From assembly GCA_049302185.1 (NCBI GenBank), contig JBAQLV010000021.1:1-39721 (forward strand): a stretch of 39,721 nucleotides of DNA, in the 5' to 3' direction. Below the pieces are notes generated by a model. The model saw only the letters and a program-made list of their open reading frames with translations. It had not been told where the DNA came from and did no database searches. The position numbers and the translations under genes were made by a program. Of this stretch, positions 22,006 through 30,445 are shown piece after piece; position 1 is the stretch's first letter; each line of letters begins with the position of its first letter. The stretch comes from UBA1546 sp049302185. Its GTDB lineage: Bacteria; Nitrospirota; Thermodesulfovibrionia; Thermodesulfovibrionales; UBA1546.

Positions 22006-24513
22006 GTGAATTTATCACTCTTTCAAAAACCAAGCAGATACATAGATAACGAGGTAAACTCGCTCAGGAAAGAGGCAGAGATTAGAGTCGCCCTATCCTT
22101 TCCTGACATCTATGATATCGGGATGTCGCACCTCGGGCTGAGAATCCTCTATAAGGTAATCAATGACCTTCCATACGCCTCTGCTGAAAGAGTATTCCAC
22201 CCATGGCTTGATCTGGAAGAGGAGATGAGGAATAAAGGCATCCTGCTTTCTTCTCTTGAGACAAAAAGAGCGCTCAAGGATTTTGATGTTGTCGGATTCA
22301 GCCTTCAGTATGAACTTTCATACACAACTGTCCTTAATATGCTTCATCTCGGAGGAATCCCGATAAAGAGCGAAGAACGGGCAAAAGGAAACTGGCCGCT
22401 GATAATCGCAGGAGGCCCCTGCACTGTCAATCCCCTTCCAATGTCTCCTTTCATAGATGCATTTTTAATCGGAGACGGTGAAGAAGCGGTAATAGAAATT
22501 TTAGAGACATACAGAAGATGGAAAAAAGAAGGGGACGGGAAAAGGGAATCTGCCTTAAAAGCCCTTTCACAGATTGAAGGGATGTATGTGCCATTACTTT
22601 GTGACAAGTTAAAAGTTGAAAGTTCAGAGTTGAAAGTTAAAAGAAGATATATTGAATCTCTTGATTTATCCCCATATCCAGAGGCTCCGATTGTGCCTTA
22701 CACAGCCATCGTCCATGACAGAGTGAATATAGAGGTATCGCGCGGCTGCACGATGGGATGCAGGTTCTGTCAGGCAGGGATGATTTACAGGCCGCTTCGT
22801 GAAAGAAACCCTGAAAATATCCTGAAAATTGCAGGGAATTCTCTCAGGAATACGGGATACGAAGATGTCTCCTTCACATCCCTGAGCGCAGGAGATTACT
22901 CATGCCTTTTGCCTTTGATTAAAGAATTCAACAACCGGTTTTCTGATAAAAAAATTTCACTTTCACTGCCTTCTTTAAGGGTTGCTGCTGTTGATAGAGA
23001 CATCCTTAAAGAGATAAAGAGCGTCAGGAAAACAGGCTTTACAATAGCTCCCGAGGCCGGGACTGAAAGACTGCGGAATGTCATAAATAAAGATTTCACA
23101 GAGGAAGATTATGAGAGAAGCCTTAATGCGCTCTTTGAAGAAGGCTGGCAGAATCTCAAGCTGTATTATATGGTAGGGCTTCCGACCGAGACCGATGAGG
23201 ATATACAGGCAATACCTGAGATGATAATGAAGGCTTTAAGAATCGCAAAATCGCACACAGGAAGGCATGTAAAAATAAATGTGGGCGTCTCTCCATTTGT
23301 CCCAAAATCCCATACGCCGTTTCAGTGGCATGGTCAGGAAAACATTGAGAGTATAAAGAGGAAGATGAAATATCTGAAAGAGATATTCAGGAAAAAGAGA
23401 TTTGAGTTTAAGGGGCACAGGGAAGATATGAGTTTTCTTGAGGCAGTGTTTGCGCGAGGAGATGAGAGGCTTGCTCCTTTAATAGAGAAGGCGTGGTCTC
23501 TGGGATGCAGGCTTGATGCGTGGGGAGAGACATTTGATTTTCAGAAATGGACTCAGGCAATAGAAGAGACAGGCATAAATGCAGCAGCATATGCAGAAAA
23601 GACTTACGGGACAGATGAAAGGCTGCCGTGGGACATTATTGATACAGGGGTAAATAAAGACTTCCTCTGCAAGGAATATCAGAGAGCAGTAGTAGGAGAA
23701 AAAACATCTGACTGCAGAAAGGTTTGTCATGCGTGCGGGCTGAAGTGTAAAGAACAGATGCAGGATGCAGGATACAGGATACAGGATAAAGAATACAACC
23801 TCCCTCTATCCCCCCTTAGTAAGGGGGGAATTAAGGGGGGGGGTATCATGCATCATGCATCCAGCGTCAGAATCCGCGTAGAATTCTCAAAAGCAGGTGT
23901 TTTGAAATATCTATCCCATCTTGAACTTGTTACAGCGATATTCCGCTCAATGAGGAGGGCAGAGATACCAATGAGGTATTCGCAGGGATTTCATCCATCA
24001 CCAAGGGTGTCTTTCGGGCCTGCTCTCGGCGTGGGCGTAGCAGGCATCAGAGAATACTTTGATATGGAGATAACACCGCCGTTTGATATAGACTATTTTA
24101 TGCAAGGGATGAATTCTGTTCTGCCGGAAGGCTTAAAAATAAATGACGCAGCCTTAATGCCTGACAAAGAGCCGTCCCTGAGCAGTTTCATATCACGGTA
24201 CGAATACGAAATAATCTGTGATGACTCAGCAGCGGCTAAAAGGTATTTGGAGCAAAAATTAGAAATTGAAGGAGTTGAAGATATTTCAGTTATGGACAAT
24301 AAAACTGTGAGGCTTATACTTGTTGACAGCAAAGATAAAAAGGGTAAAAGAGTAAAACTTAGCGAGATACTCCCTGAGATATTCGGTGTATCATATAAAG
24401 AGCTTGATATAACAAGAGTTGCGATGTACGGCTGGAAGGGCGAATGGTCGCTGCCTCTCGGAATCGAGTCGCAACGACTGAAAAGGAATATAACATGGTT
24501 AGCGAAATCCTGA
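22006..24513 (+). CDS. Radical SAM protein (TIGR03960) fused to DUF2344
   Basis: 835 residues. The N-terminal part (about 1-200) is the cobalamin-binding-like region of TIGR03960; the radical SAM domain follows with the cluster motif CTMGCRFCQAG (about residue 247) and MVGLPTETDEDI. A cysteine-rich linker (CRKVCHACGLKCKEQ) leads to a DUF2344 domain (RIRVEFSKAGVLKYLSHLELV to the end). These two are often separate neighbouring genes beside RNase G, as here; the reaction is unknown but a role in ribosome or RNA maturation is often suspected. Repeats add LKVESSELKVK (residue 205) and about 35 residues at the domain junction. The start is GTG 22006, directly after TAAAAT, with no Shine-Dalgarno sequence. 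It overlaps rng by 19 nt. Confidence 0.9.
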   Translation: MNLSLFQKPSRYIDNEVNSLRKEAEIRVALSFPDIYDIGMSHLGLRILYKVINDLPYASAERVFHPWLDLEEEMRNKGILLSSLETKRALKDFDVVGFSLQYELSYTTVLNMLHLGGIPIKSEERAKGNWPLIIAGGPCTVNPLPMSPFIDAFLIGDGEEAVIEILETYRRWKKEGDGKRESALKALSQIEGMYVPLLCDKLKVESSELKVKRRYIESLDLSPYPEAPIVPYTAIVHDRVNIEVSRGCTMGCRFCQAGMIYRPLRERNPENILKIAGNSLRNTGYEDVSFTSLSAGDYSCLLPLIKEFNNRFSDKKISLSLPSLRVAAVDRDILKEIKSVRKTGFTIAPEAGTERLRNVINKDFTEEDYERSLNALFEEGWQNLKLYYMVGLPTETDEDIQAIPEMIMKALRIAKSHTGRHVKINVGVSPFVPKSHTPFQWHGQENIESIKRKMKYLKEIFRKKRFEFKGHREDMSFLEAVFARGDERLAPLIEKAWSLGCRLDAWGETFDFQKWTQAIEETGINAAAYAEKTYGTDERLPWDIIDTGVNKDFLCKEYQRAVVGEKTSDCRKVCHACGLKCKEQMQDAGYRIQDKEYNLPLSPLSKGGIKGGGIMHHASSVRIRVEFSKAGVLKYLSHLELVTAIFRSMRRAEIPMRYSQGFHPSPRVSFGPALGVGVAGIREYFDMEITPPFDIDYFMQGMNSVLPEGLKINDAALMPDKEPSLSSFISRYEYEIICDDSAAAKRYLEQKLEIEGVEDISVMDNKTVRLILVDSKDKKGKRVKLSEILPEIFGVSYKELDITRVAMYGWKGEWSLPLGIESQRLKRNITWLAKS
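22606..22643. repeat. AAGTTGAAAGTT repeat read in frame in the radical SAM gene
   Basis: AAGTTAAAAGTTGAAAGTTCAGAGTTGAAAGTTAAAAG: near-identical 9-11 base units translated as KLKVESSELKVKR. It lies between two conserved blocks of the protein, in a likely surface loop. Confidence 0.75.
23758..23872. repeat. Nested dispersed repeats read in frame in the radical SAM gene
   Basis: An ATGATNCA-type repeat (GATGCAGGATGCAGGATACAGGATACAGGATAAAGAATAC ... ATCATGCATCATGCATCC) is split by a C/G-run palindrome (TATCCCCCCTTAGTAAGGGGGGAATTAAGGGGGG). All 115 bp are open in the protein frame. The insert falls exactly between the radical SAM and DUF2344 domains, where extra residues do least harm. Confidence 0.85.
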
Positions 24514-26000
24514 TTAATGCAACACATGAAGAAATAAGAGTAGCGCTCCTTGAGGGCGGGCAGGTGGTTGAATTCTATATTGAGAGGAAGCGCGATGCAA
24601 GCCTTGTCGGCAATATCTACAAGGGAAAGGTTGTCAAGATACTTCCGGGAATGCAGTCTGCCTTTATTGATATCGGGCTTGAAAGGGCGGTGTTTCTTTA
24701 TGTTGCTGACATAAGGGCTGACATTGAAGAGTACGCTCCGTTTCTTGAAGAGGAAGAAAAAGGCGATTCCGTAGAATTTATCTCGCGCAAAGGCAGGTCG
24801 GATCTTGCCATAGAAGACCTCATTCAGTCCGGGCAGGAAATCCTCGTCCATGTCTCAAAAGACCCTATAGGCAGCAAAGGCGCGCGCGTGACATCATACA
24901 TCACGCTGCCGGGCCGCTATCTGGTGCTTATGCCGAATGTTGAGCATGTAGGCATTTCAAGGAGAATTGCCGATGAACAGGAGAGGACCCGGTTAAAAAC
25001 AATCGCAGAAACAATAAAGCCGAAAGGTTATGGGCTTATAATCAGGACTGCCAGCGAAAGGTGCAGTGAAGAAGAACTGAAAAAGGATCTGGATTTTCTT
25101 ATTCTGCTGTGGGAAAACATACAGAGGAAAAAAGAAAAGGTAACAGCGCCTTCTCTACTTTACAGCGACCTTGATCTTGTGTTCAGAAGCGTCAGAGACC
25201 TGCTTACGCAGGACGTTGAGAGACTTGTTATTGATTCTGCCGAGGAGTATGAAAGGATAAAGGAATTTGTTAGGACATATTTCCCAAAGCTCCTTGACAA
25301 GATAGTTTTCTATGAGGGACAGGAACCGATATTTGATGCATTCGGTGTAGAACTGGATATCTCAAGGGCGCTCGGCAGAAGGGTCTGGCTCAAGTCAGGA
25401 GGCTATATCGTGACTGATCAGACAGAGGCGATGACTGTAATAGATGTCAATACAGGGAAGTTTGTCGGCAAGGACGATTTGGAGGACACGATATTAAAGA
25501 CAAATCTTGAGGCTGTCAAGGAGATAGCATACCAGATAAGGCTGAGGAATCTCGGCGGAATAATAATAGTTGACTTCATTGATATGGAAAAACAGGAAAA
25601 CAGGGAAAAAGTGTTTAACGCATTTGTTGAGGCGATGAAAAAAGACAGGGCTAAAAACACAATCCTGCATATATCAGAACTCGGGCTTATACAGATGACA
25701 AGGAAGCGAGTAAGGGAAAGCCTCGGCAGGACTCTCTGTGAGCCGTGTCCATACTGCGAGGGGAAGGGATTTGTGAAATCTCCGCGCACGCTCTGTTATG
25801 AGATATTCAGGGATATAAGCAAGCTTGCGATGCATGGCAGCGAAAAGATAATCATTACTGCCCATCCTTCTGTCGCGGAACTCCTGTCTGACGAAGAGAG
25901 GCTTGGCCTTGAAGATATTGAAAACAGATACGGCATTAAGGTAATTATTAAAGAGAGTAATATCCTTCATCAGGAGAAGTACGAGATAACCTCCTTGTGA
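24495..26000 (+). CDS. rng: Ribonuclease G
   Basis: 501 residues, RNase E/G family of the short RNase G type without the RNase E scaffold tail. It cuts AU-rich single-stranded RNA in 16S rRNA 5' processing and mRNA decay. The S1 domain covers about residues 35-130 (GNIYKGKVVKILPGMQSAFIDIGL); the catalytic metal aspartates lie in TVIDVNTGKFVG and IIIVDFIDM; the zinc-link cysteines in CEPCPYCEGKG. ATG 24495 fits the family start (MVSEILINATHEE) with AAAGGA before it, inside the last codons of the radical SAM gene. rplU-rpmA, its usual downstream partners, are not here. Confidence 0.95.
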   Translation: MVSEILINATHEEIRVALLEGGQVVEFYIERKRDASLVGNIYKGKVVKILPGMQSAFIDIGLERAVFLYVADIRADIEEYAPFLEEEEKGDSVEFISRKGRSDLAIEDLIQSGQEILVHVSKDPIGSKGARVTSYITLPGRYLVLMPNVEHVGISRRIADEQERTRLKTIAETIKPKGYGLIIRTASERCSEEELKKDLDFLILLWENIQRKKEKVTAPSLLYSDLDLVFRSVRDLLTQDVERLVIDSAEEYERIKEFVRTYFPKLLDKIVFYEGQEPIFDAFGVELDISRALGRRVWLKSGGYIVTDQTEAMTVIDVNTGKFVGKDDLEDTILKTNLEAVKEIAYQIRLRNLGGIIIVDFIDMEKQENREKVFNAFVEAMKKDRAKNTILHISELGLIQMTRKRVRESLGRTLCEPCPYCEGKGFVKSPRTLCYEIFRDISKLAMHGSEKIIITAHPSVAELLSDEERLGLEDIENRYGIKVIIKESNILHQEKYEITSL

Positions 26001-26064
26001 AATATTATCAAATATCCTACAGCGCGGAGATAGCCTTCTCGCTCATTCTCGTTTCACTCCTAGG

Positions 26065-26105
26065 CATTTTGTCAAAAGTGCCATATTCTAAAATGTGACA
26101 AAATG
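26065..26105. promoter_or_regulatory. Perfect 10-bp inverted repeat upstream of larE
   Basis: CATTTTGTCA (26065-26074) and TGACAAAATG (26096-26105) are exact inverted copies 21 bp apart, ending about 60 bp before the predicted larE promoter. With the T-rich/A-rich arms this could be an operator for a dimeric regulator or a bidirectional stop after rng. Confidence 0.45.
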
Positions 26106-26176
26106 AAACCGCTCAAAGACCATCGCCACGCTATAGCTGAAAGATTTTAAGGACAATCTTAGGTTAAAATAATTTG

Positions 26177-27001
26177 ATGGCTGATGAAAAATTCTCTCAT
26201 CTCATAGAAACAATTAAAACCATTGAAAGCGCTGTGCTTGCCTATTCCGGAGGTGTTGACAGCACGCTTCTCTTAAAAGTGATTCAGCTTTCAGGCATCA
26301 AGGCGCTTGCAGTAACAGCCGTTTCTGAAACCATGCCTGAAAATGATCTGTTATTTTCAAAAAAAATGTGTGAAGAGACAGGCATAAATCAGCGCATTAT
26401 AAAAACAGAGGAGCTGAACATAGAGAATTTTGCAAAGAATCCTCATGACAGGTGCTTCTATTGCAAAGACGAACTATTCAGCAAGATAAGGGAAATAGCA
26501 GGTGATGAGGGTTACAGGTTTGTGCTTGACGGAAGCAATCTTGATGATACGGCGGACTGGCGGCCGGGCAGAAAGGCTGCTTTAAACCACAGCGTAAGAA
26601 GCCCTTTGATAGAGGCAGGGCTGGATAAAAAAGATATAAGAGAAATATCCCAGAGGCTTAATCTTCCATCATGGGATAAACCGTCTTCTCCATGTCTTGC
26701 ATCAAGGTTTCCCTACGGAGAACAGATAACCGCAGAGGCATTAAAACAGGTTGCAGAGGCGGAAGGTTTTCTGAGGTCATTGGGTTTTAAAGAATTCAGG
26801 GTGAGGCATCACAGTGATATTGCACGGATTGAGCTTAAAGAAGAAGATATGGCTATGGCGCTTAAACCTGAGACGAGAAAAGCCATCACAGAAAAACTTA
26901 AATCCATAGGATACAGATTTGTTGTCATTGACATAGAAGGTTTCAGAAGCGGAAGGATGAACGAAGGGATAGAAAATAAGCAAAATGAAAAACCTGCCTG
27001 A
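26177..27001 (+). CDS. larE: ATP-dependent sacrificial sulfur transferase LarE
   Basis: 274 residues, full length. LarE converts the two carboxylates of the nickel-pincer cofactor precursor to thiocarboxylates, giving up its own cysteine sulfur in the single-cysteine type. PP-loop AYSGGVDSTLLLKV near residue 22, RCFYCKDELF, NLDDTADWRPGRKA, and the sulfur-donor site SPCLASRFPYG near residue 175, where C follows P as in Lactobacillus LarE. ATG 26177 is preceded by TAAAAT and a 6-nt gap, so the message may start at the ATG. larB and larC are not beside it. The gene overlaps the GlcF-like gene by 17 nt, which suggests a job in lactate or hydroxyacid metabolism. Confidence 0.93.
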   Translation: MADEKFSHLIETIKTIESAVLAYSGGVDSTLLLKVIQLSGIKALAVTAVSETMPENDLLFSKKMCEETGINQRIIKTEELNIENFAKNPHDRCFYCKDELFSKIREIAGDEGYRFVLDGSNLDDTADWRPGRKAALNHSVRSPLIEAGLDKKDIREISQRLNLPSWDKPSSPCLASRFPYGEQITAEALKQVAEAEGFLRSLGFKEFRVRHHSDIARIELKEEDMAMALKPETRKAITEKLKSIGYRFVVIDIEGFRSGRMNEGIENKQNEKPA

Positions 27002-28169
27002 TCTTAAAGACCTTGAAAAATGCGTCAGATGCGGAAGTTGTAAGGCATATTGTCCGACCTATGATGAAGACAATACAGAGGCAATGGGAGCAAGGGGCAG
27101 GCTCGCCCTTCTGAGAGGGCTTCTGCTTCAGGAGTTAAAACCCACGCCATTGCTCAATGAAAAAATTTTCAGCTGTATCCTCTGCGAGGCATGTTCCGGC
27201 CTCTGTCCGAACGGAGTTGATATAACGGAGAACATTTACAGAGGAAGGAATATGCTCAGGCAGGGGGATAAGAGGAGGAAATATTTGAGGCTCCTTGCCA
27301 AGTTTTTTATCAGTAATCCTGACCTGAGCTATAAAATGCTTCAGATGTCTCAGTATATATTGTTCCCGTATCTTACGAAAAAAGGGATTATCCCCCCTAA
27401 CTTTAAGCTTCCTGAAAGTTCTTTCAAAGAAAGGACGCAGGTTTATAAGGTTCCGAAAAGGCGCGGAAGGGTGGCTGTATTCACAGGTTGTGTTACCAAT
27501 TTTTTATATCCTCACCTTGGGCTGTCATTGATAAACATACTCCTTAAATCAGGTTATGAGGTGATAGTGCCCGGAGGCGAGGTATGCTGCGGAATGCCCC
27601 TGAGGGCACTCGGGCTTGAGGAAGAAGCGCGCGAACTTGCAAAAAGAAATATGCGGATATTCGGAAAGTTAAAAGCAGAAGCAGTCCTGAGCCTCTGCCC
27701 CACCTGTGTTACTATGATAAAAAAACAATACCCAAAGATTATTAACAGCGGAATAAGCAATGCAATGGATGTGTCAAGTTTTCTGCTTGAAAGATTAGAC
27801 TTTGCCCAGCCGTCACTTTTTTCACAGAAATACGCAACGGTTACATACCATGACCCGTGCCATCTTGCATACGGGCTTGGCATAAAGGATGAGCCGAGGA
27901 GGATGCTGAAAAAAATCGGCGCAAATATCATTGAGAAAAAAGAAAATGGCTGCTGCGGTTCAGGAGGGCTTTTCAGCCTCACAAATAAAGATATTTCAGG
28001 CAGTCTTCTCAAAAAGCAGGCTGAAAGCTGTTTAAAGACAGGCGCGGCGGCTGTTGTTACAGCATGTCCCGCCTGCATGATGCAGCTTGGCAGGGCAATT
28101 ACCGAGATCCCTGTGTTTCATATCATAGAACTTATTGAGGAGGCATACTGTGACAGTGATGGGGTATAA
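26985..28169 (+). CDS. GlcF-like Fe-S subunit of glycolate/lactate oxidase
   Basis: 394 residues. Two 4Fe-4S motifs at the N-terminus (CVRCGSCKAYCP and CILCEACSGLCP) pass electrons; two CCG domains follow (VFTGCVTNFLYPHLG with EVCCGMP, and HDPCHLAYGLG with NGCCGSGG), as in the Fe-S subunits of glycolate oxidase (GlcF), D-lactate dehydrogenase partners and heterodisulfide reductase HdrD. The flavin (GlcD-like) subunit is not next to it. Start ATG 26985 lies inside larE, so the two are co-translated; together with LarE this suggests oxidation of D-lactate produced by a nickel-pincer racemase, which is inference. Confidence 0.88.
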   Translation: MKNLPDLKDLEKCVRCGSCKAYCPTYDEDNTEAMGARGRLALLRGLLLQELKPTPLLNEKIFSCILCEACSGLCPNGVDITENIYRGRNMLRQGDKRRKYLRLLAKFFISNPDLSYKMLQMSQYILFPYLTKKGIIPPNFKLPESSFKERTQVYKVPKRRGRVAVFTGCVTNFLYPHLGLSLINILLKSGYEVIVPGGEVCCGMPLRALGLEEEARELAKRNMRIFGKLKAEAVLSLCPTCVTMIKKQYPKIINSGISNAMDVSSFLLERLDFAQPSLFSQKYATVTYHDPCHLAYGLGIKDEPRRMLKKIGANIIEKKENGCCGSGGLFSLTNKDISGSLLKKQAESCLKTGAAAVVTACPACMMQLGRAITEIPVFHIIELIEEAYCDSDGV

Positions 28170-28215
28170 TATACTAAATCTTACTTATGAGTTCATAGGT
28201 AAAGCCTCACAATTT

Positions 28216-28278
28216 GTCATTCCCGCGAAAGCGGGAATCCAGAGGAAAGACTGGATTCCGTGTCAAGCACGGAATGAC
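28216..28278. repeat. Palindromic GTCAT...ATGAC element (copy 2)
   Basis: 63 bp: GTCATTCCCGCGAAAGCGGGAATCCAG, a short centre, then CTGGATTCCGTGTCAAGCACGGAATGAC. Two hairpins joined by CCAG/CTGG arms, the same design as at 7394-7462. It fills most of the gap between the Fe-S gene and transaldolase and could end transcription or stabilise mRNA. Confidence 0.85.
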
Positions 28279-28343
28279 GGAAATGCCTATGTAAAAGTGT
28301 CTTTACTTACGGTTTTGTTAGGTAAAAGATACCAGGAGGAATA

Positions 28344-28991
28344 ATGAAATTCTTTATTGACACAGCGAATGTAAACGAGATTAAAAAGGCATGGGAGGTC
28401 GGTGTTGTTGACGGCGTTACAACAAACCCGTCGCTTATCTCAAAAGAAGGCAGAGATCCCATAGAACTTCTTAAAGAGATATGCAGCATTGTTGACGGCC
28501 CTGTGAGCGCCGAGGTGGTTGGTTTGAAGGCAGAGGAAATGGTAAAAGAAGCAGAATCCCTTGCAAAGATACATAAAAACATAGTCGTAAAAATACCGAT
28601 GACCGAGGACGGACTCAGGGCAGTGAAAAAACTTTCGGGCATGGGGATAAAGACGAATGTCACACTCGTATTTTCTCCGAGCCAGGCGCTTCTTGCCGCT
28701 AAGGCAGGGGCAACTTATGCAAGCCCTTTTGTAGGAAGGCTTGACGACATAAGCCATTATGGAATGGGCCTGATTCAGGAGATAATGACAATCTATGAAA
28801 ACTACGATTTTGATACGCAGGTCATAGTTGCAAGCATAAGGAATCCGCTTCATGTTGTTGAGGCGGCAAAGATGGGAGCGCATGTTGCAACAATTCCGTA
28901 TTCAGTGATAGCACAGCTGACAAAACATCCCTTAACAGATATCGGGATTGAAAAGTTCTTAAAAGACTGGGAAAAGGTTCCGAAAAAATAG
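28344..28991 (+). CDS. Transaldolase, small FSA/TalC type
   Basis: 215 residues, full length. It moves a dihydroxyacetone unit between sugar phosphates in the non-oxidative pentose phosphate pathway; some relatives are fructose-6-phosphate aldolases. Landmarks: MKFFIDTANVNEIKKAWEVGVVDGVTTNPSLI, the Schiff-base lysine in IVVKIPMTEDGL, TNVTLVFSPSQALLAAKAGATYASPFVGRLDD, and VASIRNPLHV. AGGAGG six bases before the ATG supports the start. This pathway supplies ribulose-5-phosphate and so the Kdo branch encoded at 9.6-16.1 kb. Confidence 0.94.
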   Translation: MKFFIDTANVNEIKKAWEVGVVDGVTTNPSLISKEGRDPIELLKEICSIVDGPVSAEVVGLKAEEMVKEAESLAKIHKNIVVKIPMTEDGLRAVKKLSGMGIKTNVTLVFSPSQALLAAKAGATYASPFVGRLDDISHYGMGLIQEIMTIYENYDFDTQVIVASIRNPLHVVEAAKMGAHVATIPYSVIAQLTKHPLTDIGIEKFLKDWEKVPKK

Positions 28992-29023
28992 CGGATAGCT
29001 GCTAACGGGCAATCAGGAATAAG

Positions 29024-29239
29024 ATGCCTATTTATGAATATAAATGCACAAAATGCGAAGAGGATTTTGAAAAGCTTGTGTTCGGAAGCCAGAAGATCAC
29101 ATGCCCGAAATGCAATTCCTCAGAGATAAAAAAGAAGATGTCCATATTCGGAATGAGCGGAGTTGAGAAACCATTTGCAGGAACATCATCTGCAAGCTGT
29201 TCATCCTGCGCCAAATCAACATGCACAAGCTGTCACTGA
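29024..29239 (+). CDS. FmdB-type zinc ribbon protein
   Basis: 71 residues. PIYEYKCTKCEEDFEKL then ITCPKCNSSEIKKK form the C-x2-C/C-x2-C zinc ribbon of the FmdB family, often described as putative regulatory proteins of unknown role. The tail holds a second cysteine cluster (SCSSCAKSTCTSCH), common in this family. Ends 7 bp from the convergent lipoprotein gene. No Shine-Dalgarno sequence stands out (AATAAG before the ATG). Confidence 0.88.
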   Translation: MPIYEYKCTKCEEDFEKLVFGSQKITCPKCNSSEIKKKMSIFGMSGVEKPFAGTSSASCSSCAKSTCTSCH

Positions 29240-29246
29240 TATTTTT

Positions 29247-29669
29247 TTACTCAGGCTGACGGAACGGGTTTGCTCTGAGAACGCGGCTTAGTTTCAAAGG
29301 GCTCCCTTCAAATATGAATATTGCAGTGCCGCGCTCCTCTGTTGTTTCCCCGCTTACAACCCATTTCCCGCTCCACACGATTTTCATGGAGACAGATGTT
29401 TTTTCTATACCAACCCATTTGGAAGAAAACGTAAGCTCTGCCTTGTCAAATCTCTTTATTGCGCCGAGAAGCTCTCTGTAGCCTTCTTTTGTTGTGTTCT
29501 TTTCAATTACTGCAAGGTCTTTTTTCAGGTAGGCTTCCTTTATTTCCTCTGCTAAGGCAATTGCCTCCTGGGCTGTTTTTGATTCGTCGGTAACTTTTTT
29601 AACTTCTTTTTTCCCGCAGGATAAAAGTGGAAGTACTGCAATTAATAGTAAGATTAGCGCCTTTTTCAT
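29247..29669 (-). CDS. Small lipoprotein of unknown function
   Basis: 140 residues. An N-terminal lipoprotein signal (MKKALILLLIAVLPLLSCG) ends in lipobox LLSC, so the mature protein is lipid-anchored after cysteine 19. The body is a short helix (QEAIALAEEIKEAYLKKD) and a beta-rich part with W residues (SSKWVGIEKTSVSMKIVW), resembling NTF2/SnoaL-like lipoproteins but not identifiable. The start ATG 29669 has GGAGG 4 nt upstream; an in-frame ATG seven codons earlier would put that Shine-Dalgarno inside the protein. It follows the DciA-like gene by 17 nt. Confidence 0.8.
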   Translation of the reverse strand: MKKALILLLIAVLPLLSCGKKEVKKVTDESKTAQEAIALAEEIKEAYLKKDLAVIEKNTTKEGYRELLGAIKRFDKAELTFSSKWVGIEKTSVSMKIVWSGKWVVSGETTEERGTAIFIFEGSPLKLSRVLRANPFRQPE

Positions 29670-29686
29670 ATTACCTCCGGGTGTTC

Positions 29687-30124
29687 TCACGGCCTTTTGA
29701 AACTAATTGATTTTTCTATTGCTTTTTTAATTCCGTTTCTTAATTCTTCATCATGTATCGGGGATACAGTTTTTTCTATGTAAGAACGGTCGTCTGCTGT
29801 GATTGGCTTGTGGAGGATTTCCTCCCCCCTTTTTTCTTTTTCCCATGGCATGACCTTTCCCAGCCTGAGACGGACTGCTTTTACTCCAAAGCCATGGAGT
29901 TTATCAGCCATTTTATCTTTATAAAAACTGAGCTGCTGCATCCATATGGGTGAATCTACATTAATGAGCAGTTCTCCCTCTTTCAGAATTGCCGGGAACA
30001 TATGAAGAGAGACCGGCTTTTCAAAAATATCCGCCCACCCTGTCTTTATGCGTCCCAGTTTTACTGCGTCTTCCAGCTTAAGATTCTTAATCAGGGGAGC
30101 AAGCAGAGAATCAGCCCTTTTCAC
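29687..30124 (-). CDS. DUF721 / DciA-like protein
   Basis: 145 residues of the DUF721 family, whose studied members (DciA) help load the replicative helicase DnaB in bacteria lacking DnaC. The core is residues 10-90: LEDAVKLGRIKTGWADIFEKPVSLHMFPAILKEGELLINVDSPIWMQQLSFYKDKM, with the W-ADI...H..P..l..G.L.i.v.s..W.q.L pattern. The C-terminal 55 residues are charged and variable. GTG start at 30124 overlaps the rpmB stop by one base (TAGTG). The DnaB-loading role is inferred from the family. Confidence 0.82.
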   Translation of the reverse strand: MKRADSLLAPLIKNLKLEDAVKLGRIKTGWADIFEKPVSLHMFPAILKEGELLINVDSPIWMQQLSFYKDKMADKLHGFGVKAVRLRLGKVMPWEKEKRGEEILHKPITADDRSYIEKTVSPIHDEELRNGIKKAIEKSISFKRP

Positions 30125-30312
30125 TAAACAGCCTTTTTGACTTTACCTGAGCGCAGGCACCTTGTGCAGACGTATTCTCTCTTTGTGCCGTGAGATGTTA
30201 CTATCTTTGCCCTCTGCAGATTCGGAAGTATCTGCCGCTTTGTTCTGTTGTTTGCATGGCTTACATTATTGCCTATTGTCCTTGTCTTTCCACATACAAA
30301 ACAGCTTGCCAA
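30124..30312 (-). CDS. rpmB: Ribosomal protein bL28
   Basis: 62 residues. ASCFVCGKTRTIGNNVSHANNRTKRQILPNLQ is the L28 signature; the four cysteines (CFVC, CTRC) make this a zinc-binding (C+) form. The start is TTG 30312: GGAGG lies 6 nt before it and the family begins M-A-x-x-C; an upstream in-frame TTG would include the Shine-Dalgarno itself. It heads a minus-strand operon with the DciA-like and lipoprotein genes and is divergent from infB. Confidence 0.95.
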   Translation of the reverse strand: MASCFVCGKTRTIGNNVSHANNRTKRQILPNLQRAKIVTSHGTKREYVCTRCLRSGKVKKAV

Positions 30313-30366
30313 CGTTTTTCCTCCTTTCAAGAGTCATTGCATGAAATTGCTTTAAAAAGGTTTTTT

Positions 30367-30395
30367 ATGATAACATTTTAAGACCAATGTTACAA
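30367..30395 (-). promoter_or_regulatory. Promoter of rpmB
   Basis: On the minus strand: -35 TTGTAA (30395-30390), 17 bp, -10 TATCAT (30372-30367). The predicted start near 30360 gives a leader of about 48 nt to the TTG start codon. Confidence 0.55.
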
Positions 30396-30445
30396 GCCTG
30401 TCATCGAGGGGGCTTAGTCTAGGGGGGAAGAGGCAAATAAGCTAT

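Noticed and set aside
24093..24851. Minus-strand open frame of 252 codons over the radical SAM/rng junction.
   Set aside because: Antisense shadow of two conserved genes, with no recognisable domain.
30408..30436. GGGGGCTTAGTCTAGGGGG looks like a tRNA 5' end (acceptor and D-arm start).
   Set aside because: No anticodon arm, T-arm (GTTCRA) or 3' acceptor strand follows; infB begins within 40 bases.
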